This document shows, piece by piece, positions 1-11,400 of a stretch of DNA of 64,000 nt; within the stretch, counting starts at the first letter, position 1, and each line of letters opens with the position of its first letter. The notes beneath the pieces are model-generated. The model saw nothing but the letters and a program-made list of their open reading frames with translations. It did not search any database and had not been told where the DNA came from. The stretch comes from Brienomyrus brachyistius (Eukaryota > Chordata > Actinopteri > Osteoglossiformes > Mormyridae): positions 39,749,276 to 39,813,275 of the forward strand of contig NC_064536.1 in NCBI RefSeq assembly GCF_023856365.1. The letters run 5' to 3'. Made by a program: the position numbers and the translations under genes.

Positions 1-540
1 TTTGAGGCCTCAGCTTGCGGGACATGGCTCAGACCACGGCTTCCTAGCTCATCGGTCATGGCTCAGCTCGCTGCCTCCTAGCTCACAGGACGCGGCTCAG
101 CTTGGGGCATCCCAGCTTGCGGAACGCGGCTCAGCTCGTGGCCTCTCAGCTCACGGCTTCCTAGCTCGCGACACGCAGCTCAGCCTGCGGCCTCCTCGCT
201 CGCGGCTCAGCTCAGAGCCTCATTGCTCACGCCACGCGGCTCAGCTCGTGGTCTTCCAGCTCATGCCACGCAGCTCTGTTCACAGCCTCCTATCTCAAGC
301 CTTCCTCGAGTGATCTGATGGCGGAAACAATTGCCCTCCAGAGATTGCATTATTTTATTTTAGCTGGGTTTCTCGGAACAAAATTCTCTAAATATCGCTT
401 TCTTAAAAAGGAGTCCGAGGAGTCTTTTATTTCGAGAAAATATTTATTAGTGTCCGATATTGACTGGGTCTGGCTACAGATGGCAGGAGAGGATGACAAA
501 TTGTTGGATGCTTTAGACTACGATTTCGGCAATGTTTGAG

Positions 541-858
541 GCCTCAGCTTGCGGGACACGGCTCAGACCACGGCTTCCTAGCTCATCGGTCATGGCTCAG
601 CTCGCTGCCTCCTAGCTCACAGGACGCGGCTCAGCTTGGGGCATCCCAGCTTGCGGAACGCGGCTCAGCTCGTGGCCTCTCAGCTCACGGCTTCCTAGCT
701 CGCGACACGCAGCTCAGCCTGCGGCCTCCTCGCTCGCGCCACGCGGCTCAGCTCAGAGCCTCATTGCTCACGCCACGCGGCTCAGCTCGTGGTCTTCCAG
801 CTCATGCCACGCAGCTCTGTTCACAGCCTCCTACCTCACGCCTTCCTCGAGTGATCTG
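541..858 (+). repeat. GC-rich half of a monomer: tandem 34-bp units (representative)
   Basis: After a short lead (gcctcag) this half divides cleanly into 34-bp units at 548-581, 582-615, 616-649 and 650-683, a lone 15-bp half-unit at 684-698, then 34-bp units at 699-732, 733-766, 767-800 and 801-834, and a degenerate tail at 835-858. A typical unit reads ctcacgccacgcggctcag followed by ctcgtggcctcctag, that is 19 + 15 bp, each part ending in AG. Most parts begin in AGCT context, so AGCT recurs at alternating 15- and 19-bp steps, about 14 times per monomer. As 34 is not a multiple of three, any ORF across this half reads the unit in changing frames. Confidence 0.93.
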
Positions 859-1080
859 ATGGCGGAAAAAATTGCCCTCCAGAGATTGTATTATTTTATT
901 TTAGCTGGGTTTCTCGGAACAAAATTCTCTAAATATCGCTTTCTTAAAAAGGAGTCCGAGGAGTCTTTTATTTCGAGAAAATATTTATTAGTGTCCGATA
1001 TTGACTGGGTCTGGCTACAGATGGCAGGAGAGGATGACAAATTGTTGGATGCTTTAGACTACGATTTCAGCAATGTTTGA
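859..1080 (+). other. AT-richer satellite module with a 73-codon ORF (representative copy)
   Basis: This ~222-bp module recurs in every monomer. It is open from ATG to TGA for 73 codons (77 when the extra TT is present). The predicted peptide begins MAEKIALQRLYYFILAG and ends with an acidic stretch, LLDALDYDFSNV. Visible traits are a mildly hydrophobic segment around residues 10-20, a basic cluster at 22-31 (KFSKYRFLKK), and an acidic tail. There is no signal peptide, no cysteine and no motif I can name. Across the array 55 copies are open and 24 are broken. Variant sites that I can see are mostly amino-acid-changing (A2P, Y12F, F18L, R27H, S37F/Y, S39L, L44V, D48H), and the indels are of one or two bases, which is what unconstrained DNA would show. 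It may be a captured fragment of a gene or transposon. I do not call it a functional gene. Confidence 0.55.
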
Positions 1081-3249
1081 GGCCTCTTAGCTTGCGGGAC
1101 ACGGCTCAGACCACGGCTTCCTAGCTCATCGGTCATGGCTCAGCTCGCTGCCTCCTAGCTCACAGGACGCGGCTCAGCTTGGGGCATCCCAGCTTGCGGA
1201 ACGCGGCTCAGCTCGTGGCCTCTCAGCTCACGGCTTCCTAGCTCGCGACACGCAGCTCAGCCTGCGGCCTCCTCGCTCGCGCCACGCGGCTCAGCTCAGA
1301 GCCTCATTGCTCACGCCACACGGCTCAGCTCGTGGTCTTCCAGCTCATGCCACGCAGCTCTGTTCACAGCCTCCTACCTCACGCCTTCCTCGAGTGATCT
1401 GATGGCGGAAAAAATTGCCCTCCAGAGATTGTATTATTTTATTTTAGCTGGGTTTCTCGGAACAAAATTCTCTAAATATCGCTTTCTTAAAAAGGAGTCC
1501 GAGGAGTTTTTTATTTCGAGAAAATATTTATTAGTGTCCGATATTGACTGGGTCTGGCTACAGATGGCAGGAGAGGATGACAAATTGTTGGATGCTTTAG
1601 ACTACGATTTCAGCAATGTTTGAGGCCTCAGCTTGCGGGACACGGCTCAGACCACGGCTTCCTAGCTCATCGGTCATGGCTCAGCTCGCTGCCTCCTAGC
1701 TCACAGGACGCGGCTCAGCTTGGGGCATCCCAGCTTGCAGAACGCGGCTCAGCTCGTGGCCTCTCAGCTCACGGCTTCCTAGCTCGCGACACGCAGCTCA
1801 GCCTGCGGCCTCCTCGCTCGCGACACGCGGCTCAGCTCAGAGCCTCATTGCTCACGCCACGCGGCTCAGCTCGTGGTCTTCCAGCTCATGCCACGCAGCT
1901 CTGTTCACAGCCTCCTACCTCACGCCTTCCTCGAGTGATCTGATGGCGGAAAAAATTGCCCTCCAGAGATTGTATTATTTTATTTTAGCTGGGTTTCTCG
2001 GAACAAAATTCTCTAAATATCGCTTTCTTAAAAAGGAGTCCGAGGAGTCTTTTATTTCGAGAAAATATTTATTAGTGTCCGATATTGACTGGGTCTGGCT
2101 ACAGATGGCAGGAGAGGATGACAAATTGTTGGATGCTTTAGACTATGATTTCAGCAATGTTTGAGGCCTCTTAGCTTGCGGGACACGGCTCAGACCACGG
2201 CTTCCTAGCTCATCGGTCATGGCTCAGCTCGCTGCCTCCTAGCTCACAGGACGCGGCTCAGCTTGGGGCATCCTAGCTTGCGGAACGCGGCTCAGCTCGT
2301 GGCCTCTCAGCTCACTGCTTCCTAGCTCGCGACACGCAGCTCAGCCTGCGGCCTCCTCGCTCGCGCCACGCGGCTCAGCTCAGAGCCTCATTGCTCACGC
2401 CACGCGGCTCAGCTCGTGGTCTTCCAGCTCATGCCACGCAGCGCTGTTCACAGCCTCCTACCTCACGCCTTCCTCGAGTGATCTGATGCCGGAAAAAATT
2501 GCCCTCCAGAGATTGTATTATTTTATTTTAGCTGGGTTTCTAGGCACAAAATTCTCTAAATATCGCTTTCTTAAAAAGGAGTCCGAGGAGTCTTTTATTT
2601 CGAGAAAATATTTAGTAGTGTCCGATATTCACTGGGTCTGGCTACAGATGGCAGGAGAGGATGACAAATTGTTGGATGCTTTAGACTACGATTTCAGCAA
2701 TGTTTGAGGCCTCAGCTTGCGGGACACGGCTCAGACCACGGCTTCCTAGCTCATCGGTCATGGCTCAGCTCGCTGCCTCCTAGCTCACAGGACGCGGCTC
2801 AGCTTGGGGCATCCCAGCTTGCAGAACGCGGCTCAGCTCGTGGCCTCTCAGCTCACGGCTTCCTAGCTCGCGACACGCAGCTCAGCCTGCGGCCTCCTCG
2901 CTCGCGCCACGCGGCTCAGCTCAGAGCCTCATTGCTCACGCCACGCGGCTCAGCTCGTGGTCTTCCAGCTCATGCCACGCAGCTCTGTTCACAGCCTCCT
3001 ACCTCACGCCTTCCTCGAGTGATCTGATGCCGGAAAAAATTGCCCTCCAGAGATTGTATTATTTTATTTTAGCTGGGTTTCTAGGCACAAAATTCTCTAA
3101 ATATCGCTTTCTTAAAAAGGAGTCCGAGGAGTCTTTTATTTCGAGAAAATATTTAGTAGTGTCCGATATTCACTGGGTCTGGCTACAGATGGCAGGAGAG
3201 GATGACAAATTGTTGGATGCTTTAGACTACGATTTCAGCAATGTTTGAG

Positions 3250-3755
3250 GCCTCAGCTTGCGGGACACGGCTCAGACCACGGCTTCCTAGCTCATCGGTC
3301 ATGGCTCAGCTCGCTGCCTCCTAGCTCACAGGACGCGGCTCAGCTTGGGGCATCCTAGCTTGCGGAACGCGGCTCAGCTCGTGGCCTCTCAGCTCACTGC
3401 TTCCTAGCTCGCGACACGCAGCTCAGCCTGCGGCCTCCTCGCTCGCGCCACGCGGCTCAGCTCAGAGCCTCATTGCTCACGCCACGCAGCGCTGTTCACA
3501 GCCTCCTACCTCACGCCTTCCTCGAGTGATCTGATGCTGGAAAAAATTGCCCTCCAGAGATTGTATTATTTTATTTTAGCTGGGTTTCTAGGCACAAAAT
3601 TCTCTAAATATCGCTTTCTTAAAAAGGAGTCCGAGGAGTCTTTTATTTCGAGAAAATATTTAGTAGTGTCCGATATTCACTGGGTCTGGCTACAGATGGC
3701 AGGAGAGGATGACAAATTGTTGGATGCTTTAGACTACGATTTCAGCAATGTTTGA
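3250..3755 (+). repeat. 507-bp monomer lacking exactly one 34-bp unit
   Basis: The spacing between modules 3027 and 3534 is 507 bp, 34 less than the 541-bp class. The GC half runs normally to ...gcctcattg at 3,475. A single hybrid unit then stands where two are expected (3,476-3,509, reading ctcacgccacgcagcgctg). This is the product expected of misaligned exchange or slippage between neighbouring 34-bp units. The module that follows is open and has CTG (leucine) at codon 2. Confidence 0.9.
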
Positions 3756-5700
3756 GGCCTCAGCTTGCGGGACACGGCTCAGACCACGGCTTCCTAGCTC
3801 ATCGGTCATGGCTCAGCTCGCTGCCTCCTAGCTCACAGGACGCGGCTCAGCTTGGGGCATCCCAGCTTGCGGAACGCGGCTCAGCTCGTGGCCTCTCAGC
3901 TCATGGCTTCCTAGCTCGCGACACGCAGCTCAGCCTGCGGCCTCCTCGCTCGCCCCACGCGGCTCAGCTCAGAGCCTCATTGCTCACGCCACGCGGCTCA
4001 GCTCGTGGTCTTCCAGCTCATGCCACGCAGCTCTGTTCACAGCCTCGTACCTCACGCCTTCCTCGAGTGATCTGATGGCGGAAAAAATTGCCCTTCAGAG
4101 ATTGTATTTTTTTATTTTAGCTGGGCTTCTAGGCACAAAATTCTCTAAATATCGCTTTCTTAAAAAGGAGTCCGAGGAGTCTTTTATTTCGAGAAAATAT
4201 TTATTAGTGTCTGATATTGACTGGGTCTGGCTACAGATGGCAGGAGAGGATGACAAATTGTTGGATGCTTTAGACTACGATTTCAGCAATGTTTGAGGCC
4301 TCAGCTTGCGGGACACGGCTCAGACCACGGCTTCCTAGCTCATCGGTCATGGCTCAGCTCGCTGCCTCCTAGCTCACAGGACGCGGCTCAGCTTGGGGCA
4401 TCCCAGCTTGCAGAACGCGGCTCAGCTCGTGGCCTCTCAGCTCACAGCTTCCTAGCTCGCGACACGCAGCTCAGCCTGCGGCCTCCTCGCTCGCGACACG
4501 CGGCTCAGCTCAGAGCCTCATTGCTCACGCCACGCGGCTCAGCTCGTGGTCTTCCAGCTCATGCCACGCAGCTCTGTTCACAGCCTCGTACCTCACGCCT
4601 TCCTCGAGTGATCTGATGGCGGAAAAAATTGCCCTCCAGAGATTGTATTATTTTATTTTAGCTGGGCTTCTAGGCACAAAATTCTCTAAATATGGCTTTC
4701 TTAAAAAGGAGTCCGAGGAGTCTTTTATTTCGAGAAAATATTTATTAGTGTCCGATATTGACTGGGTCTGGCTACAGATGGCAGGAGAGGATGACAAATT
4801 GTTGGATGCTTTAGACTACGATTTCAGCAATGTTTGAGGCCTCTTAGCTTGCGGGACATGGCTCAGACCACGGCTTCCTAGCTCATCGGTCATGGCTCAG
4901 CTCGCTGCCTCCTAGCTCACAGGACGCGGCTCAGCTTGGGGCATCCCAGCTTGCGGAACGCGGCTCAGCTCGTGGCCTCTCAGCTCACGGCTTCCTAGCT
5001 CGCGACACGCAGCTCAGCCTGCGGCCTCCTCGCTCGCGCCACGCGGCTCAGCTCAGAGCCTCATTGCTCACGCCACGCGGCTCAGTTCGTGGTCTTCCAG
5101 CTCATGCACGCAGCTCTGTTCACAGCCTCCTACCTCACGCCTTCCTCGAGTGATCTGATGGCGGAAAAAATTGCCCTCCAGAGATTGTATTATTTTATTT
5201 TAGCTGGGTTTCTCGGAACAAAATTCTCTAAATATCGCTTTCTTAAAAAGGAGTCCGAGGAGTCTTTTATTTCGAGAAAATATTTATTAGTGTCCGATAT
5301 TGACTGGGTCTGGCTACAGATGGCAGGAGATGATGACAAATTGTTGGATGCTTTAGACTATGATTTCAGCAATGTTTGAGGCCTCTTAGCTTGCGGGACA
5401 CGGCTCAGACCACGGCTTCCTAGCTCATCGGTCATGGCTCAGCTCGCTGCCTCCTAGCTCACAGGACACGGCTCAGCTTGGGGCATCCTAGCTTGCGGAA
5501 CGCGGCTCAGCTCGTGGCCTCTCAGCTCACTGCTTCCTAGCTCGCGACACGCAGCTCAGCCTGCGGCCTCCTCGCTCGCGCCACGCGGCTCAGCTTAGAG
5601 CCTCATTGCTCACGCCACGCGGCTCAGCTCGTGGTCTTCCAGCTCATGCCACGCAGCGCTGTTCACAGCCTCCTACCTCACGCCTTCCTCGTGTGATCTG

Positions 5701-5920
5701 ATGCCGGAAAAAATTGCCCTCCAGAGATTGTATTATTTTATTTTAGCTGGGTTTCTAGGCACAAAATTCTCTAAATATCGCTTTCTTAAAAAGGAGTCCG
5801 AGGAGTCTTATTTCGAGAAAATATTTAGTAGTGTCCGATATTCACTGGGTCTGGCTACAGATGGCAGGAGAGGATGACAAATTGTTGGATGCTTTAGACT
5901 ACGATTTCAGCAATGTTTGA
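5701..5920 (+). pseudogene. Satellite module broken by a 2-bp deletion
   Basis: The module starts with ATGCCGG at 5,701. Near 5,806-5,811 it reads gtcttatttcg; a related copy (37751) reads gtcttatatttcg there and most copies read gtcttttatttcg. The loss of two bases shifts the frame after about codon 37. This is a private defect of one monomer. Confidence 0.8.
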
Positions 5921-8409
5921 GGCTTCAGCTTGCGGGACACGGCTCAGACCACGGCTTCCTAGCTCATCGGTCATGGCTCAGCTCGCTGCCTCCTAGCTCA
6001 CAGGACGCGGCTCAGCTTGGGGCATCCCAGCTTGCGGAACGCGGCTCAGCTCGTGGCCTCTCAGCTCACGGCTTCCTAGCTCGCGACACGCAGCTCAGCC
6101 TGCGGCCTCCTCGCTCGCGCCACGCGGCTCAGCTCAGAGCCTCATTGCTCACGCCACGCGGCTCAGCTCGTGGTCTTCCAGCTCATGCCACGCAGCTCTG
6201 TTCACAGCCTCCTATCTCACGCCTTCCTCGAGTGATCTGATGGCGGAAAAAATTGCCCTCCAGAGATTGCATTATTTTATTTTAGCTGGGTTTCTCGGAA
6301 CAAAATTCTCTAAATATCGCTTTCTTAAAAAGGAGTCCGAGGAGTCTTTTATTTCGAGAAAATATTTATTAGTGTCCGATATTGACTGGGTCTGGCTACA
6401 GATGGCAGGAGAGGATGACAAATTGTTGGATGCTTTAGACTACGATTTCAGCAATGTTTGAGGCCTCAGCTTGCGGGACACGGCTCAGACCACGGCTTCC
6501 TAGCTCATCGGTCATGGCTCAGCTCGCTGCCTCCTAGCTCACAGGACGCGGCTCAGCTTGGGGCATCCCAGCTTGCGGAACGCGGCTCAGCTCGTGGCCT
6601 CTCAGCTCACGGCTTCCTAGCTCGCGACACGCAGCTCAGCCTGCGGCCTCCTCGCTCGCGCCACGTGGCTCAGCTCAGAGCCTCATTGCTCACGCCACGC
6701 GGCTCAGCTCGTGGTCTTCCAGCTCATGCCACGCAGCTCTGTTCACAGCCTCCTACCTCACGCCTTCCTCGAGTGATCTGATGGCGGAAAAAATTGCCCT
6801 CCAGAGATTGTATTATTTTATTTTAGCTGGGTTTCTCGGAACAAAATTCTCTAAATATCGCTTTCTTAAAAAGGAGTCCGAGGAGTCTTTTATTTCGAGA
6901 AAATATTTATTAGTGTCCGATATTGACTGGGTCTGGCTACAGATGGCAGGAGAGGATGACAAATTGTTGGATGCTTTAGACTACGATTTCAGCAATGTTT
7001 GAGGCCTCTTAGCTTGCGGGACACGGCTCAGACCACGGCTTCCTAGCTCATCGGTCATGGCTCAGCTCGCTGCCTCCTAGCTCACAGGACGCGGCTCAGC
7101 TTGGGGCATCCCAGCTTACGGAACGCGGCTCAGCTCGTGGCCTCTCAGCTCACGGCTTCCTAGCTCGCGACATGCAGCTCAGCCTGCGGCCTCCTCGCTC
7201 GCGCCACGCGGCTCAGCTCAGAGCCTCATTACTCACGCCACGCGGCTCGGCTCGTGGTCTTCCAGCTCATGCCACGCAGCGCTGTTCACAGCCTCCTACC
7301 TCACGCCTTCCTCGAGTGATCTGATGGCGGAAAAAATTGCCCTCCAGAGATTGTATTATTTTATTTTAGCTGGGTTTCTAGGCACAAAATTCTCTAAATA
7401 TCGCTTTCTTAAAAAGGAGTCCGAGGAGTCTTTTATTTCGAGAAAATATTTATTAGTGTCCGATATTGACTGGGTCTGGCTACAGATGGCAGGAGAGGAT
7501 GACAAATTGTTGGATGCTTTAGACTACGATTTCAGCAATGTTTGAGGCCTCTTAGCTTGCGGGACACGGCTCAGACCACGGCTTCCTAGCTCATCGGTCA
7601 TGGCTCAGCTCGCTGCCTCCTAGCTCACAGGACGCGGCTCAGCTTGGGGCATCCTAGCTTGCGGAACGCGGCTCAGCTCGTGGCCTCTCAGCTCACTGAC
7701 TCCTAGCTCGCGACACGCAGCTCAGCCTGCGGCCTCCTCGCTCGCGCCACGCGGCTCAGCTCAGAGCCTCATTGCTCACGCCACGCGGCTCAGCTCGTGG
7801 TCTTCCAGCTCATGCCACGCAGCGCTGTTCACAGCCTCCTACCTCACGCCTTCCTCGAGTGATCTGATGCCGGAAAAAATTGCCCTCCAGAGATTGTATT
7901 ATTTTATTTTAGCTGGGTTTCTAGGCACAAAATTCTCTAAATATCGCTTTCTTAAAAAGGAGTCCGAGGAGTATTTTATTTCGAGAAAATATTTATTAGT
8001 GTCCGATATTGACTGGGTCTGGCTACAGATGGCAGGAGAGGATGACAAATTGTTGGATGCTTTAGACTATGATTTCAGCAATGTTTGAGGCCTCTTAGCT
8101 TGCGGGACACGGCTCAGACCACGGCTTCCTAGCTCATCGGTCATGGCTCAGCTCGCTGCCTCCTAGCTCACAGGACACGGCTCAGCTTGGGGCATCCCAG
8201 CTTGCGGAACGCGGCTCAGCTCGTGGCCTCTCAGCTCACGGCTTCCTAGCTCGCGACACGCAGCTCAGCCTGCGGCCTCCTCGCTCGCGCCACGCGGCTC
8301 AGCTCAGAGCCTCATTGCTCACGCCACGCAGCTCAGCTCGTGGGCTTCCAGCTCATGCCACGCAGCTCTGTTCACAGCCTCGTACCTCACGCCTTCCTCG
8401 AGTGATCTG

Positions 8410-11400
8410 ATGGCGGAAAAAATTGCCCTCCAGAGATTGTATTATTTTATTTTTGCTGGGCTTCTAGGCACAAAATTCTCTAAATATCACTTTCTTAAAA
8501 AGGAGTCCGAGGAGTCTTTTATTTCGAGAAAATATTTATTAGTGTCCGATATTGACTGGGTCTGGCTACAGATGGCAGGAGAGGATGACAAATTGTTGGA
8601 TGCTTTAGACTATGATTTCAGCAATGTTTGAGGCCTCTTAGCTTGCGGGACACGGCTCAGACCACGGCTTCCTAGCTCATCGGTCATGGCTCAGCTCGCT
8701 GCCTCCTAGCTCACAGGACGCGGCTCAGCTTGGGGCATCCCAGCTTGCGGAACGCGGCTCAGCTCGTGGCCTCTCAGCTCACGGCTTCCTAGCTCGCGAC
8801 ACGCAGCTCAGCCTGCGGCCTCCTCGCTCGCGCCATGCGGCTTAGCTCAGAGCCTCATTGCTCACGCCACGCGGCTCAGCTCGTGGTCTTCCAGCTCATG
8901 CCACGCAGCTCTGTTCACAGCCTCCTACCTCACGCCTTCCTCGAGTGATCTGATGGCGGAAAAAATTGCCCTCCAGAGATTGTATTTTTTATTTTAGCTG
9001 GGCTTCTAGGCACAAAATTCTCTAAATATCACTTTCTTAAAAAGGAGTCCGAGGAGTCTTTTATTTCGAGAAAATATTTATTAGTGTCCGATATTGACTG
9101 GGTCTGGCTACAGATGGCAGGAGAGGATGACAAATTGTTGGAGGCTTTAGACTATGATTTCAGCAATGTTTGAGGCCTCTTAGCTTGCGGGACACGGCTC
9201 AGACCACGGCTTCCTAGCTCATCGGTCATGGCTCAGCTCGCTGCCTCCTAGCTCACAGGACGCGGCTCAGCTTGGGGCATCCCAGCTTGCGGAACGTGGC
9301 TCAGCTCGTGGCCTCTCAGCTCACGGCTTCCTAGCTCGCGACACGCAGCTCAGCCTGCGGCCTCCTCGCTCGCGCCACGCGGCTCAGCTCAGAGCCTCAT
9401 TGCTCACACCACGCGGCTCAGCTCGTGGGCTTCCAGCTCATGCCACGCAGCTCTGTTCACAGCCTCCTACCTCACGCCTTCCTCGAGTGATCTGATGGCG
9501 GAAAAAATTGCCCTCCAGAGATTGTATTATTTTATTTTAGCTGGGCTTCTAGGCACAAAATTCTCTAAATATCGCTTTCTTAAAAAGGAGTCCGAGGAGT
9601 CTTTTATTTCGAGAAAATATTTATTAGTGTCCGATATTGACTGGGTCTGGCTACAGATGGCAGGAGAGGATGACAAATTGTTGGATGCTTTAGACTACGA
9701 TTTCAGCAATGTTTTTGAGGCCTCTTAGCTTGCGGGACACGGCTCAGACCACGGCTTCCTAGCTCATCGGTCATGGCTCAGCTCGCTGCCTCCTAGCTCA
9801 CAGGACGCGGCTCAGCTTGGGGCATCCCAGCTTGCGGAACGCGGCTCAGCTCGTGGCCTCTCAGCTCACGGCTTCCTAGCTCGCGTCACGCAGCTCAGCC
9901 TGCGGCCTCCTCGCTCGCACCACGCGGCTCAGCTCAGAGCCTCATTGCTCACGCCACGCGGCTCGGCTCGTGGTCTTCCAGCTCATGCCACGCAGCTCTG
10001 TTCACAGCCTCCTACCTCACGCCTTCCTCGAGTGATCTGATGCCGGAAAAATTTGCCCTCCAGAGATTGTATTTTTTATTTTAGCTGGGCTTCTAGGCAC
10101 AAAATTCTCTAAATATCACTTTCTTAAAAAGGAGTCCGAGGAGTCTTTTATTTCGAGAAAATATTTATTAGTGTCCGATATTGACTGGGTCTGGCTACAG
10201 ATGGCAGGAGAGGATGACAAATTGTTGGAGGCTTTAGACTATGATTTCAGCAATGTTTGAGGCCTCTTAGCTTGCGGGACACGGCTCAGACCACGGCTTC
10301 CTAGCTCATCGGTCATGGCTCAGCTCGCTGCCTCCTAGCTCACAGGACGCGGCTCAGCTTGGGGCATCCCAGCTTGCGGAACGTGGCTCAGCTCGTGGCC
10401 TCTCAGCTCACGGCTTCCTAGCTCGCGACACGCAGCTCAGCCTGCGGCCTCCTCGCTCGCGCCACGCGGCTCAGCTCAGAGCCTCATTGCTCACACCACG
10501 CGGCTCAGCTCGTGGGCTTCCAGCTCATGCCACGCAGCTCTGTTCACAGCCTCCTACCTCACGCCTTCCTCGAGTGATCTGATGGCGGAAAAAATTGCCC
10601 TCCAGAGATTGTATTATTTTATTTTAGCTGGGCTTCTAGGCACAAAATTGTCTAAATATCGCTTTCTTAAAAAGGAGACCGAGGAGTCTTTTATTTCGAG
10701 AAAATATTTATTAGTGTCCGATATTGACTGGGTCTGGCTACAGATGGCAGGAGAGGATGACAAATTGTTGGATGCTTTAGACTACGATTTCAGCAATGTT
10801 TTTGAGGCCTCTTAGCTTGCGGGACACGGCTCAGACCACGGCTTCCTAGCTCATCGGTCATGGCTCAGCTCGCTGCCTCCTAGCTCACAGGACGCGGCTC
10901 AGCTTGGGGCATCCCAGCTTGCGGAACGCGGCTCAGCTCGTGGCCTCTCAGCTCACGGCTTCCTAGCTCGCGTCACGCAGCTCAGCCTGCGGCCTCCTCG
11001 CTCGCACCACGCGGCTCAGCTCAGAGCCTCATTGCTCACGCCACGCGGCTCGGCTCGTGGTCTTCCAGCTCATGCCACGCAGCTCTGTTCACAGCCTCCT
11101 ACCTCACGCCTTCCTCGAGTGATCTGATGCCGGAAAAATTTGCCCTCCAGAGATTGTATTTTTTATTTTAGCTGGGCTTCTAGGCACAAAATTCTCTAAA
11201 TATCACTTTCTTAAAAAGGAGTCCGAGGAGTCTTTTATTTCGAGAAAATATTTATTAGTGTCCGATATTGACTGGGTCTGGCTACAGATGGCAGGAGAGG
11301 ATGACAAATTGTTGGAGGCTTTAGACTATGATTTCAGCAATGTTTGAGGCCTCTTAGCTTGCGGGACACGGCTCAGACCACGGCTTCCTAGCTCATCGGT

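Larger units (their letters stand above)
1..8409 (+). repeat. Satellite block I: 541/543-bp monomers, ORF mostly intact
   Basis: Module ATGs lie at 318, 859, 1402, 1943, 2486, 3027, 3534, 4075, 4616, 5158, 5701, 6240, 6781, 7324 and 7867. From 318 to 3,027 spacings alternate 541 and 543, giving an approximate 1,084-bp dimer. Variants typical of this block are the phenylalanine codon at module position 18 (gggtttct) and, in copies 2486, 3027 and 3534, the protein variant KYLVVSDIHWVW. Fourteen of the 15 ORFs are open. The copy at 5701 is broken by a two-base loss near 5,808. Confidence 0.9.

Noticed and set aside
536..859. Repeated 107-codon ORFs in the GC half (MRPQLAGHGSDHGF...), and the 68-codon and 81-codon versions elsewhere
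   Set aside because: They start mostly at TTG or incidental ATGs, run through a 34-bp repeat whose length is not a multiple of three, and open or close with a two-base indel. Composition explains them.
5089..5379. A 96-codon ORF covering the module with an N-terminal extension
   Set aside because: It results from a private one-base deletion (catgcacg for catgccacg) that joins the GC tail to the module frame; no other copy has it.
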